Below are positions 40,433-48,301 of a DNA stretch of 64,000 nucleotides, in pieces; position 1 is the stretch's first letter, and each line of letters starts with the position of its first letter. The DNA comes from Isosphaera sp. (GTDB lineage: Bacteria; Planctomycetota; Planctomycetia; Gemmatales; Gemmataceae), in NCBI GenBank assembly GCA_013822345.1, contig PNKH01000008.1, forward strand, positions 1 through 64,000, given 5' to 3'. The notes under the pieces were generated by a model. It was not told the DNA's origin, did no database searches, and was given only the letters and a program-made list of their open reading frames with translations. The translations under genes were made by a program, and so were the position numbers.

Positions 40433-42088
40433 TCACGCGGCCGGGCCGGGCGGGGGCGCCGGGCCGGCACACCGGGCCGCGTCGGCGGGGCGCGAGACCC
40501 GGAGGATGTGGAACCCCGACAGGAGCTGGGCCCCGCCGAGGAGCAGGCCGTAGACCCCCGGCCAGTAGGTGGCCGGGACGAGGGGGAGGGCCGCGGCCAC
40601 GGCGAAGAACCCGAGGCCGGCGACGTAGAACCGCCCCCAGTACAGGACGCCGTGGACGAAGATGCCGAGCCCGACGAGGGCGGTGAACGACGGCAGCGCG
40701 AACACCGGGTCCCCCCCGTGGAGCGACAGCACGGCCGGGAGCACCGCGAGGCAGCTGAACTTCGCCCCGAAGTGGATGGCGGTACTCGCCCGCTCCACCG
40801 CCGTCAGGCTGTCCCGGCGCACCACCAGGAACCCCCACATGATCCCCAGCCAGGCGAGCAGGTAGTACCCGACGGCAGCCTGCGAGACCCACAGCGGGGC
40901 GTCCATCAGGACGGCGGCCTGCAGCACGGCCATCGCCAGGAAGGTGGAGGCCGCGCCCCAGAACAGGACGCCCCAGGTCGTCATCCCCCCGACATCCCTC
41001 CGCCGGCCGAGGGCCCGCAGGACCGACCCCCACACCCAGCCGCGCCCGCCGTCTTGCGGCTCGCCGGCCAGGAACTTCCCCAGCGCGTCGGCCAGCGCCT
41101 GGGCGGACGGGAAGCGGTCCCGCGGGTCCTTGCTCTGGCACTTCGCGCAGATCGCCTCCAGATCCCGCGGCACGTCCGGGCGGAACGCCCGGACCGGCGG
41201 GGGAGGGTCCTCGGCGACGCGGCGCAGCACGCTGGCGACGTGCTCCACCCCGAACGGCGGCCGCCCGGTCAGCAACTCGAACAGGATCGCGCCGAGGGCG
41301 TGGACGTCGGCGGCCGTGGTCAGGTGCTTCTCCCCGCGGGCCTGCTCCGGGGCCATGTACGCCGGGGTGCCGGCGGCCGCCGAGGCGGTGGCGTCGGCCG
41401 GCCGGGCCAGCCCGAAGTCGGCGACGTGCGGCCGGCCGTCCCGGTCGAGCAGGACGTTCCCGGGCTTCAGGTCCCGGTGGATCAGCCCCCGCTGGTGGGC
41501 GTGGTGGACCCCGAACGCGATGTCCCGCACCAGCTCGGCCGCCTCGTCCGCCGGCCGGCACCGGTCCGGACCGAGCGACCGCAGCCACCCGGCCAGGCTC
41601 CCGCCGGGCATCAGCGGCATCACCAGGTACGGGACCCCGTCCTCCTCCCCGCACGACAGGACCGGAACGACGTTCGGGTGGTCCAGGGAGGCGGCCACCT
41701 CGGCCTCGTACCGGAACCGGGCGGATTCGTCGGCCGACAGCCCGCCGGCGGCCCGCACCACCTTCACCGCCACCTCCCGCCGCAGCACCGGGTCGAACGC
41801 CCGGTACACCACGCCCGCCGCCCCGCGGCCGATCTCCTCCCGCAGCTCCAGCCCGCCGAGGGCGGACCCGGCCCGGTCCGGGGCCGGGAGCCGCAGCGGG
41901 GCGGCCGCCGACCGCAGCCCGCGCTGCCCGGCCAGGAAGTCGGCGAGGTCGCGGGCGTGGGCCGGGTTCCGGGCCAGCCAGTCGGCGACCGGCCCCCAGT
42001 CGCCGGAGTCCTCGGCCCTCAGGGCGAGGGCGACGCCCTCCTCCAGCCCGTGGGCGGCGGTCTCGTCGGCCGGCCGGTCGGTGGACAC
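40433..42088 (-). CDS. Serine/threonine protein kinase with C-terminal six-span membrane domain
   Basis: 551 residues from GTG at 42088 with GGAGG eight bases upstream. A short helical N-terminus precedes the kinase domain: GRGAAGVVYRAF loop (about 85), VAVKVV, HRDLKPGN (about 199), VADFGLARP and PAYMAPEQARG; all catalytic residues are present. After about residue 365 come roughly six hydrophobic helices (for example LFWGAASTFLAMAVLQAAVL and LPSFTALVGLGIFVHGVLYW). The ECF sigma factor gene ends 17 bases upstream, so the two are almost certainly co-transcribed, a pattern known for planctomycete ECF/kinase pairs. Confidence 0.9.
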   Translation of the reverse strand: MSTDRPADETAAHGLEEGVALALRAEDSGDWGPVADWLARNPAHARDLADFLAGQRGLRSAAAPLRLPAPDRAGSALGGLELREEIGRGAAGVVYRAFDPVLRREVAVKVVRAAGGLSADESARFRYEAEVAASLDHPNVVPVLSCGEEDGVPYLVMPLMPGGSLAGWLRSLGPDRCRPADEAAELVRDIAFGVHHAHQRGLIHRDLKPGNVLLDRDGRPHVADFGLARPADATASAAAGTPAYMAPEQARGEKHLTTAADVHALGAILFELLTGRPPFGVEHVASVLRRVAEDPPPPVRAFRPDVPRDLEAICAKCQSKDPRDRFPSAQALADALGKFLAGEPQDGGRGWVWGSVLRALGRRRDVGGMTTWGVLFWGAASTFLAMAVLQAAVLMDAPLWVSQAAVGYYLLAWLGIMWGFLVVRRDSLTAVERASTAIHFGAKFSCLAVLPAVLSLHGGDPVFALPSFTALVGLGIFVHGVLYWGRFYVAGLGFFAVAAALPLVPATYWPGVYGLLLGGAQLLSGFHILRVSRPADAARCAGPAPPPGPAA

Positions 42089-42105
42089 GGGCGGATCCTC
42101 CGGCG

Positions 42106-42648
42106 TCAGGCGTCGGGGTCGGTCAGGAGGCCGCGGAGGGCGGTCACGGCCCGGTGCAGCAGGAGCGAGACGGCCCCCTCGGAGCGGCCGAGGGCGCGGG
42201 CGATGTCGGTTACCTTGCACCCCCGCAGGTACCGCATCTCGACGGCCACCCGCTGGGCGTCCGGGAGGCCGGCCAGGGCGACCGCCAGCCGGGCGAACCG
42301 CTCGTTCCGGTCGGCCCGCTCGCTCGGCGAGGTGTGGTCGGCGGCGAGGAAGTCGGCCAGCCGCCCGGACGACTCGGCGAGGGCGTCCGGGGACAGGTCA
42401 CCGCGGGTGCGGGCGAACTTCCGGGCGGCGTCGACCAGGTTGTTCGCCAGCGCCCGCCGGAGGTACGCCAGCACCTCGTGGTCGGGCCGGCCGGCGAACG
42501 CGTCGGGCGTGCGGAGCGCCTCCAGCAGCGTCTGCTGCACGAGGTCGGCCGGGTCGAGCTTGCCGCGGACCCAGGCCGGGAGCTGGCACGTCGCCCACAG
42601 GAGCAGGGCGGGCTGGTGGCGGGCGAGGTCGGGCGGCGGGTCGGTCAT
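42106..42648 (-). CDS. ECF-type RNA polymerase sigma factor (kinase-linked)
   Basis: 180 residues from ATG at 42648. Region 2 includes DLVQQTLLEAL and YLRRALANNLVDAARKFART (core binding and -10 recognition). Region 4 is LPDAQRVAVEMRYLRG followed by a helix-turn-helix KVTDIARALGRSEGAVS for -35 recognition. No anti-sigma gene is present; instead a membrane serine/threonine kinase follows 17 bases later, suggesting that activity is controlled by phosphorylation, as reported for some planctomycete ECF groups. Confidence 0.9.
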   Translation of the reverse strand: MTDPPPDLARHQPALLLWATCQLPAWVRGKLDPADLVQQTLLEALRTPDAFAGRPDHEVLAYLRRALANNLVDAARKFARTRGDLSPDALAESSGRLADFLAADHTSPSERADRNERFARLAVALAGLPDAQRVAVEMRYLRGCKVTDIARALGRSEGAVSLLLHRAVTALRGLLTDPDA

Positions 42649-42764
42649 GGCGGGCTCCGGCGACGCCGTTCCCAGCGGGGACGGCGGCCCGATCTTACGC
42701 CGGATTCCGTGAGATGTGTCGGGCGGCTGGTCGGACCGGCCGCGGCGCGGGGTTCCGGCGGTCG

Positions 42765-43034
42765 TCAAGCCGGCCGGGGGCGTGCCGCCAACTTCACGTC
42801 CACGACCCGGGCGGTGCGGCTCCCCACGTCGACGCGCACCAGGACCGACAACACCCCGACGAACCCGAGCCGGAGGTTGCCGGTCCGGGACTCGCCGAAG
42901 GTGTCCGCCGACTCGCCGAGGGCGGTGGTGAGTTCCGCCAGGGTGTACGCGAACCCCGCCTTGAGGGTCGGGTTGTCGCGGATCAACTGCTGCATCCGGT
43001 CGAAGCCCGCCGGCTCCCAGAAGGTTCGGAACAT
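42765..43034 (-). CDS. Toxin-like small protein, GESR family, copy 2
   Basis: 89 residues, ATG at 43034 overlapping the upstream stop (TGATG). Helical N-terminal half (AGFDRMQQLIRDNPTLK) then TFGESRTGNLRLGFVGVLSV and a strand-rich end (LVRVDVGSRTARVVDVKLAA). The GESR motif and following beta pattern match 27555..27827 and 46109..46375. The predicted outline is RelE/ParE-like, but no active-site residues can be named. It lies directly downstream of the sigma/kinase operon region on the same strand. Confidence 0.6.
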   Translation of the reverse strand: MFRTFWEPAGFDRMQQLIRDNPTLKAGFAYTLAELTTALGESADTFGESRTGNLRLGFVGVLSVLVRVDVGSRTARVVDVKLAARPRPA

Positions 43035-43291
43035 CACTGCCTCTCGAACCAGCGGAGGACGTCCTCGTGCGGGACGTCCGGGCGGGGGTCGTTCTTCCGC
43101 TCCTCCTCCAGCCGGGCGATCTCCTCGTCCGTCCACGGGTCTTCCGGCTTCGGGGTGAGGCGGGCGAACCGGGCCGCCGTGACGGCGTACCCGACCACGT
43201 TGCCGGCCTCGTCGCACAGCACGACCGGGTCGCCGTTGGCCCCGGCCAACTCCTCGCGCAGGTCGGCCGGAATCGTCACCTTCTTGCTCAT
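43034..43291 (-). CDS. Antitoxin-like small protein (pair 2)
   Basis: 85 residues, ATG at 43291 with GGAGG six bases upstream. The short N-terminus MSKKVTIPADLREEL could be an AbrB- or Phd-like strand-helix. The core VVLCDEAGNVVGYAVTAARF matches the VTD-x-xG core of the other antitoxin-like proteins, and the acidic helical tail ends VPHEDVLRWFERQ. First gene of an overlapping two-gene unit. It is the most divergent member of the set. Confidence 0.6.
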   Translation of the reverse strand: MSKKVTIPADLREELAGANGDPVVLCDEAGNVVGYAVTAARFARLTPKPEDPWTDEEIARLEEERKNDPRPDVPHEDVLRWFERQ

Positions 43292-43331
43292 GGCTCGCCT
43301 CCGGGGGACACGTCCAGCTTACCGGTGCCGC

Positions 43332-43390
43332 GGACGGGTGGGAACGGCGGCCGGCGGGGTTGCCCGCCCCGCCGGGCCGCGGACCCGTCC
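43332..43390. repeat. Imperfect palindrome after the LRR gene
   Basis: Outer 8-bp arms (GGACGGGT at 43332 and its complement at 43383) enclose an imperfect GC-rich inner stem around GGTTGCC. It lies 10 bases past the stop of the LRR gene (43400) and probably acts as its terminator. Confidence 0.65.
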
Positions 43391-43399
43391 GGCTCCCCG

Positions 43400-44509
43400 T
43401 CACTTGTCGATCCGGCACCCCGGCAGCGCCTTCTCCAACTCCTTCACCCCCGCGTCCGTCACCTTCGTGTTGTCCAGGTACAGGAGCCGGAGTTTCTTCA
43501 GGACGGCGAGATCCTTCAGCCCGGCGTCCGTCACCCCCGTCCTGGACAGGTCGAGCACGGTGAGCTTCTGGAGGCCCGCGAGATGCTTCAGCCCGGCGTC
43601 CGTCACCTTGGTGGACGGCAGGCGGAGCTCGGTCAGGTGCTGGAGAGGGACTAACTCCCCCAGCGCGGTGTCCGTCAACGCGGTGCTGCCGATCTCGAGC
43701 CGGGAAAGGCTCTTGAGCCCGGCCAGCTCCTTCAGCCCGGCGCCCGTCACCGCGGTGCCGGACAGTTGGATCCGCGTCAGCCCCGGGAGGGCGGTCACGT
43801 CCTTCAGCCCGGCGTCCGTCACCTTCGTGTCGGACAGGTCGAGGTCGGCCAGGCGCTTGAGCCCGGCCAAGTCCTTCAGCCCCGCGCCCGTCACCGCGGT
43901 GTACGCCAGGCCGAGGGTGGTCAGGCTCTTGAGGGCGGCCAGCCCCTTCAGGCCCTGGTCCGTCACCGGCGCGAAGGACAGGTAGAGGGCGGTCAAGCCG
44001 TCGAGGGGGGCGAGGTCCGCCAGCCCGGCGTCCGTCACCCCCGTCCGGATCAGGTAGACGACCGTGAGCTGCTTGAGGGCGGCCAGCTCCCTCACCCCCG
44101 CGTCCGCCACCTTGGTGTTGGTCAGGTTCAGGACCCGGAGCTTCTTCAGCCCGGCCAACTCCTTCAGCCCGGCCCCGGTCACCTGGGTGCCGGCCACGGA
44201 GAGCTCGACGAGGCTGTCGAGTCGCGCGACGTCCTTGAAGCCCGCGTCCGTCACCCTGGAGTCGGACAGGGAGAGGTCGGCGAGGTGCTTGAACGCGACC
44301 AACCCCTTCAGGTCCGCGTCCGTCACCTTCTCGTCGCCCCAGTAGACCCGGACGACCGGGTTGCCGGGCTTGGCGCGGTCGCGGGCGACCTCCCCCCCGA
44401 GCTTCTCCACGAGCGCGACGGCCTTGTCTTCGGCCTCGTCGGCGCGGGCGGGCGGGGCCGACACCAGGACGCAGCCGACCAGGACGAGCAACGCGGGCAG
44501 TCGGGACAT
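43400..44509 (-). CDS. Exported leucine-rich-repeat protein
   Basis: 369 residues with a signal peptide (MSRLPALLVLVGCVLVSAPP). Thirteen near-identical repeats of about 24 residues fill most of the protein, each built on VTDAGLKxLAxLKxLTxLxL (variants VTGAGLK, VADAGVR). This is the GALA/ribonuclease-inhibitor-like LRR subtype frequent in planctomycetes. The repeats form a solenoid used for binding other proteins. No enzyme domain or membrane anchor is seen. The high mutual similarity of repeats suggests recent internal duplication. Confidence 0.9.
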   Translation of the reverse strand: MSRLPALLVLVGCVLVSAPPARADEAEDKAVALVEKLGGEVARDRAKPGNPVVRVYWGDEKVTDADLKGLVAFKHLADLSLSDSRVTDAGFKDVARLDSLVELSVAGTQVTGAGLKELAGLKKLRVLNLTNTKVADAGVRELAALKQLTVVYLIRTGVTDAGLADLAPLDGLTALYLSFAPVTDQGLKGLAALKSLTTLGLAYTAVTGAGLKDLAGLKRLADLDLSDTKVTDAGLKDVTALPGLTRIQLSGTAVTGAGLKELAGLKSLSRLEIGSTALTDTALGELVPLQHLTELRLPSTKVTDAGLKHLAGLQKLTVLDLSRTGVTDAGLKDLAVLKKLRLLYLDNTKVTDAGVKELEKALPGCRIDK

Positions 44510-44611
44510 CGTCGTTCCTCCGAGTGTGGGGGTGCCGCCAGCTTACCCGCCCGGCGCCAGCCATTCACCGACGACTTGTAGGAACGGCCGCGGCGCGGGA
44601 ACTTATCCGTA

Positions 44612-46090
44612 ATGACCCTGACGCTGCTGCACGCCGTCGTCCGGACCGCCGACGCCCGGACCCCCGACCCCGACCTCCTCGCACGGTTCGCCCAGAACCG
44701 CGACGAGGCCGCGTTCGCCGAACTCGTCCGCCGCCACGGGCCGCTCGTCTGGGCCGTCTGCCGGCAGCTCCTCCCGCACCACGCCGACGCCGAGGACGCG
44801 TTCCAGGCCGTGTTCCTCGCCCTCGTCCGCGGGGCCGCCGCCGTCCGCGCCGGACGCGCCCTCCCCGCCTGGCTCCACGCGGCCGCCGTCCGGACCGCCC
44901 TCAAGGCCCGCCGCGCCGCCGCCCGCCGCCGCCGGCGCGAGGAGCACGCCGCCGTCCCGGAGGCCGACCGGACCGTCCCGGACGGGGCGTGGGCCAACCT
45001 CATGGCCGCAGTTCACGAAGAAGTCCGGAGCCTGCCCGACCCGGAGCGGACGGCGTTCGTCCTGTGCGACCTCGAAGGGGTGCGGCAGCCGGACGCCGCC
45101 GACCGCCTCGGGTGGCCGCTCGGGACGCTCTCGGGGCGGCTGTGCAAGGCCCGGCAGAAACTGCTCGACCGGCTCACCCGCCGCGGCATCGCCCCGGCGG
45201 CTCTGGCCTTCACCGGGTCCGCCGGCACGGTGCCGGCGGCGCTCGCGGAACGGGTCTGTTCCTTCCCGGTCGCGGGTGCGGCCGGGGTGTCTTCGGCCGT
45301 GGCCGTGTTGGCCCGCGGCCTTACGGAGGGTGTGGCGATGCGGACGAAGCTGGCGGTCGGGGCGCTGATGCTGGCCGGGGCGGTCGGCCTCGGCGGCGGG
45401 GCGATGGTGCTGTCGGACGCGGGGGCCCAGGACCCGGGGAGGCCGGCGGCCCGGCCGGTGCCGCCGGTCCCGCCCCAGCCGCCGGTCCCGGCGTTCTTCC
45501 CGCCCGCCGACGCCCCGGGGAGGCCGGCCGACCCGCGCGGCGCCGGCGGCCAAGGCCGGGCGGGCGGGTGGGAGTACAAGTTCGTCGACCAGCGGTCCGC
45601 CGACCGGGACGCGTTCGAGAAGACGCTGACCCAGCTCGGCGGCGAGGGGTGGGAGTACGCGAGCAGCGAGCGGTTCCAGAAGGGGAACGACACCCAAACG
45701 GTCCTGGTGTTCAAGCGGCCTCGGGGCGGGGCCCCGGGCTTCGCCCCGGGCGCCCCCGGCGGCGGGGGCGGGCGCCCCGGGGGTGGGGCCGGCGGCGAGG
45801 GCGGGGTTCCCACCCCGCGGCCGCCCGGCGGGAACACGATCCCCGCCCCGGCCCAAGGCGGGGACCGTGTTCCCGCCGCGCGGCCGGCCGGTCAACTCAA
45901 CGTGATCGAGCTGAAGAACGCGGCCGCGGGGGAGACGGCCGAGCTGCTGAAGAAGTTGTTCCCCGGGTCCGAGTTCGCGGCCGACGCCCGGACGAACTCG
46001 GTCGTCGTGCGGGGTGACGAGCGGACGCTGGAGGAGGTGCGGGCGCTGGTCACCCGGCTCGACGCGGCCGGGGCCCGGAAGCGGCCCTGA
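44612..46090 (+). CDS. ECF sigma factor fused to a transmembrane helix, DUF4177-like and secretin-N-like domains
   Basis: 492 residues. Residues 1-190: sigma region 2 (LVRRHGPLVWAVCRQLLPHH, then AEDAFQAVFLALVRG) and region 4 (LPDPERTAFVLCDLEGV, then DAADRLGWPLGTLSGRLCKA). One transmembrane helix lies near 245-265 (LAVGALMLAGAVGLGGGAMV). The outside part has a DUF4177-like segment at 320-372 (GWEYKFVDQ to VLVFKRP), a Gly/Pro linker partly encoded by a palindrome (45818..45884), and a secretin short N-domain at 430-490 (NVIELKNAAAGETAELLKKL and DARTNSVVVRGD). The sigma factor thus carries its own membrane anchor and sensor. Confidence 0.85.
   Translation: MTLTLLHAVVRTADARTPDPDLLARFAQNRDEAAFAELVRRHGPLVWAVCRQLLPHHADAEDAFQAVFLALVRGAAAVRAGRALPAWLHAAAVRTALKARRAAARRRRREEHAAVPEADRTVPDGAWANLMAAVHEEVRSLPDPERTAFVLCDLEGVRQPDAADRLGWPLGTLSGRLCKARQKLLDRLTRRGIAPAALAFTGSAGTVPAALAERVCSFPVAGAAGVSSAVAVLARGLTEGVAMRTKLAVGALMLAGAVGLGGGAMVLSDAGAQDPGRPAARPVPPVPPQPPVPAFFPPADAPGRPADPRGAGGQGRAGGWEYKFVDQRSADRDAFEKTLTQLGGEGWEYASSERFQKGNDTQTVLVFKRPRGGAPGFAPGAPGGGGGRPGGGAGGEGGVPTPRPPGGNTIPAPAQGGDRVPAARPAGQLNVIELKNAAAGETAELLKKLFPGSEFAADARTNSVVVRGDERTLEEVRALVTRLDAAGARKRP
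45818..45884. repeat. In-frame imperfect palindrome inside the ECF fusion gene
   Basis: Arms of about 30 bases (45818-45847 and 45855-45884, core CGGCGGGAACACG) with a few mismatches; it encodes the low-complexity linker around PPGGNTIPAPAQGGD between the DUF4177-like and secretin-N-like domains. Confidence 0.75.
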
Positions 46091-46108
46091 CCCGCGGCCG
46101 CGCCGGGG

Positions 46109-46375
46109 TCAGAGCAGCACCCACCGCAGCCGGACGTTCAGAATCAGCACGCGCCGGTCGGCCGGCGCGACCTGGAAGTCGACGACCAGTGGGTCGTGGA
46201 ACGTGATCCGCAGCCCGTCGCCCCGCGACTCCCCGGCCCCCTCCGGGTCGGCCCGCAGCGCCGCGGTCAGGTCCCGGAGGGCCGCGGCCAACTCGTCCTT
46301 GTGGTCGGGGTGGTTGCGGACGATCCGGGCCATCTGGTCGAACGCCGTGTCGTGCCACGCGACGTGCCAGGTCAT
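46109..46375 (-). CDS. Toxin-like small protein, GESR family, copy 3
   Basis: 88 residues, ATG at 46375 overlapping the upstream stop by 4 bases (ATGA). A helical first half (WHDTAFDQMARIVRNHPDHK) is followed by GAGESRGDGLRITFHDPLVV and a strand-rich end (DFQVAPADRRVLILNVRLRW). Similar in size, order and motif to 27555..27827 and 42765..43034. Its N-terminal half resembles that of copy 2 (RNHPDHK versus RDNPTLK), linking the two. Function as a toxin is inferred. Confidence 0.6.
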   Translation of the reverse strand: MTWHVAWHDTAFDQMARIVRNHPDHKDELAAALRDLTAALRADPEGAGESRGDGLRITFHDPLVVDFQVAPADRRVLILNVRLRWVLL

Positions 46376-46620
46376 GCCCCCTCCAGCAGCTTGAGCACGT
46401 CCTCCGGCGTCTTCGTCCCGCCCTCGGCCGCCCGGCGGATCAGCTCCTCGTTCGTCGTCTCCCGCTTCGCCCACTCGAGTACCGCCCTCCGCCGCGCCTC
46501 GTAAGCCTCCGGGGCCATCACGTACCCGACCGTGCGGCCGGCCGGGTCGGTCACCCGAGTCGGCGTCGGCGACCCGGCCACGGCAGCGGCGGCGGTCGCG
46601 TCCAGGACGATCTCGCTCAT
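46372..46620 (-). CDS. Antitoxin-like small protein (pair 3)
   Basis: 82 residues from ATG at 46620, which has GGAGGA six bases upstream; a GTG six bases further out would overlap that site. Core [25 protein letters not shown] matches the VTD-x-xG-x-T-[LV] core of the other copies; C-terminal [13 protein letters not shown] resembles AQVLEYL and EDVLRWF in them. It is divergent from trpE, so the pair may be autoregulated from the short shared promoter region. Confidence 0.6.
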   Translation of the reverse strand: MSEIVLDATAAAAVAGSPTPTRVTDPAGRTVGYVMAPEAYEARRRAVLEWAKRETTNEELIRRAAEGGTKTPEDVLKLLEGA

Positions 46621-46708
46621 CGGCACTCCTCCACTGCGGTCCCGGGATTATACCCCCGCGACCCGCCCGCCCCAAGCCGACCGCCGGCGGCGGGGATACA
46701 CCAGCCGC

Positions 46709-48211
46709 ATGTCGCACTCCCCCGCCTTCGACCGGTTCGCCGCCCTCGCCCGCGCCCACACCGCCGTCCCGGTGTTCCGCCGCCTCACCGCCGACACCCT
46801 CACCCCCGTGTCCGCCTTCTGCAAGCTCCAGGAGGGCGACCGCGCCTTCCTGTTCGAGAGCGTCGTCGGCGGCGAACGGGTCGGCCGGTACAGCTTCCTC
46901 GGGGCCGGCCCGTTCCTCACCTTCGAGGCCCGCGGCACCCGCACCCGCACCCGGCACGCCGACGGCCCCTGGGCCGACGCCGAACACCCCGACCCGCTCC
47001 GCGTCCTCGAAGACCTCACCGCCCGGTACCGCGCCCCGCAGCTCCCCGGCCTCCCCCGGTTCTGCGGCGGGGCCGTCGGGTTCGCCGGGTACGACGCCGT
47101 CCGGTACGTCGAGCACCTGCCGGACGCCCCCCCCGACGACCGCGGCCTCCCCGACCTGTCGTTCGGCTTCTACGACCGCATGGTCGTGTTCGACCACGCC
47201 GCCAAGACCGTCCTCGTCGTCGCCCACTGGGTCGGGGGTCGGGAAGACGAAGACCTGCGGGCCGGGTTCGCCGCCGCGTGCCGGCGGGTGGACGAGTTGG
47301 TCGAGCGGCTGCAGCGCGGCGTCGCCGACATCCAGTTGACGGACATCGACCCGGCGGGAACCACCCCGGACTTACGCCCGGGGCTCGCCTCGAACTTCAC
47401 GCGCCCGGGATTCGAGGCGGCGGTCGAGAAGGCCCGCGAGTTCATCCACGCCGGGGACGCGTTCCAGGTCGTCCTCAGCCAGCGGTTCCGGACCGAGACC
47501 CGGGCCAGGCCGTTCGACATCTACCGGGCCCTGCGGGTGGTCAACCCGAGCCCGTTCATGTTCTACCTCCGGGCCGGCGACGCCACCCTGGTCGGGGCGT
47601 CCCCGGAGATCATGTGCCGGGTCGAGAACGGGGTGGTCACCAACCGCCCGCTCGCCGGCACCCGCCGCCGCGGGGCCACCCCCGAGGAAGACGCCGCGCT
47701 GGCGGAGGAACTCGCCGCCGACCCGAAGGAGCGGGCCGAGCACGTCATGCTCGTCGACCTCGCCCGGAACGATGTCGGCCGGGTCGCCGAGGTCGGCACC
47801 GTCCGGGTCGCCGACCTGCTGGCGGTCGAGCGGTACAGCCACGTCATGCACCTGTCGAGCACCGTCACCGGCCGGCTCCGGCCCGGGCTGACGGCGTTCG
47901 ACGCGCTGCGGGCGAGCCTCCCGGCCGGGACGCTCAGCGGGGCCCCAAAGGTGCGGGCGATGGAGCTCATCGACGCCCTGGAGCCGCACCGCCGCGGCCC
48001 GTACGGCGGGGCGGTCGGGTACGTCGACTTCGGCGGGAACATGGACACCTGCATCGCCCTGCGGACGATGGTGCTGCTCGGGCAGACGGCGTTCGTCCAG
48101 GCCGGGGCCGGGGTGGTCGCGGACAGCTCGCCGGCGGCCGAGTACGAGGAGACGGTGAACAAGGCGATGAGCCTGCTGCGGGCGATCGAGGTGGCCGAGA
48201 CGCAGTTGTGA
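46709..48211 (+). CDS. trpE: Anthranilate synthase component I
   Basis: 500 residues, ATG at 46709. Converts chorismate to anthranilate in tryptophan synthesis together with the glutaminase TrpG. The feedback-inhibition region [20 protein letters not shown] (the LLES-type motif) is present. The catalytic chorismate-binding half has [40 protein letters not shown] and [19 protein letters not shown], all typical of TrpE rather than isochorismate synthase. No TrpG or other trp gene is adjacent. Confidence 0.94.
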   Translation: MSHSPAFDRFAALARAHTAVPVFRRLTADTLTPVSAFCKLQEGDRAFLFESVVGGERVGRYSFLGAGPFLTFEARGTRTRTRHADGPWADAEHPDPLRVLEDLTARYRAPQLPGLPRFCGGAVGFAGYDAVRYVEHLPDAPPDDRGLPDLSFGFYDRMVVFDHAAKTVLVVAHWVGGREDEDLRAGFAAACRRVDELVERLQRGVADIQLTDIDPAGTTPDLRPGLASNFTRPGFEAAVEKAREFIHAGDAFQVVLSQRFRTETRARPFDIYRALRVVNPSPFMFYLRAGDATLVGASPEIMCRVENGVVTNRPLAGTRRRGATPEEDAALAEELAADPKERAEHVMLVDLARNDVGRVAEVGTVRVADLLAVERYSHVMHLSSTVTGRLRPGLTAFDALRASLPAGTLSGAPKVRAMELIDALEPHRRGPYGGAVGYVDFGGNMDTCIALRTMVLLGQTAFVQAGAGVVADSSPAAEYEETVNKAMSLLRAIEVAETQL

Positions 48212-48301
48212 GGCGGCACTCGCCGCCGGCCGAAACCTGTGCTATCTCTCCTTCTGCGCCCCCCGCCCGACGCCAACGTCGCCCGCCCCACGAGGTGAAC
48301 C

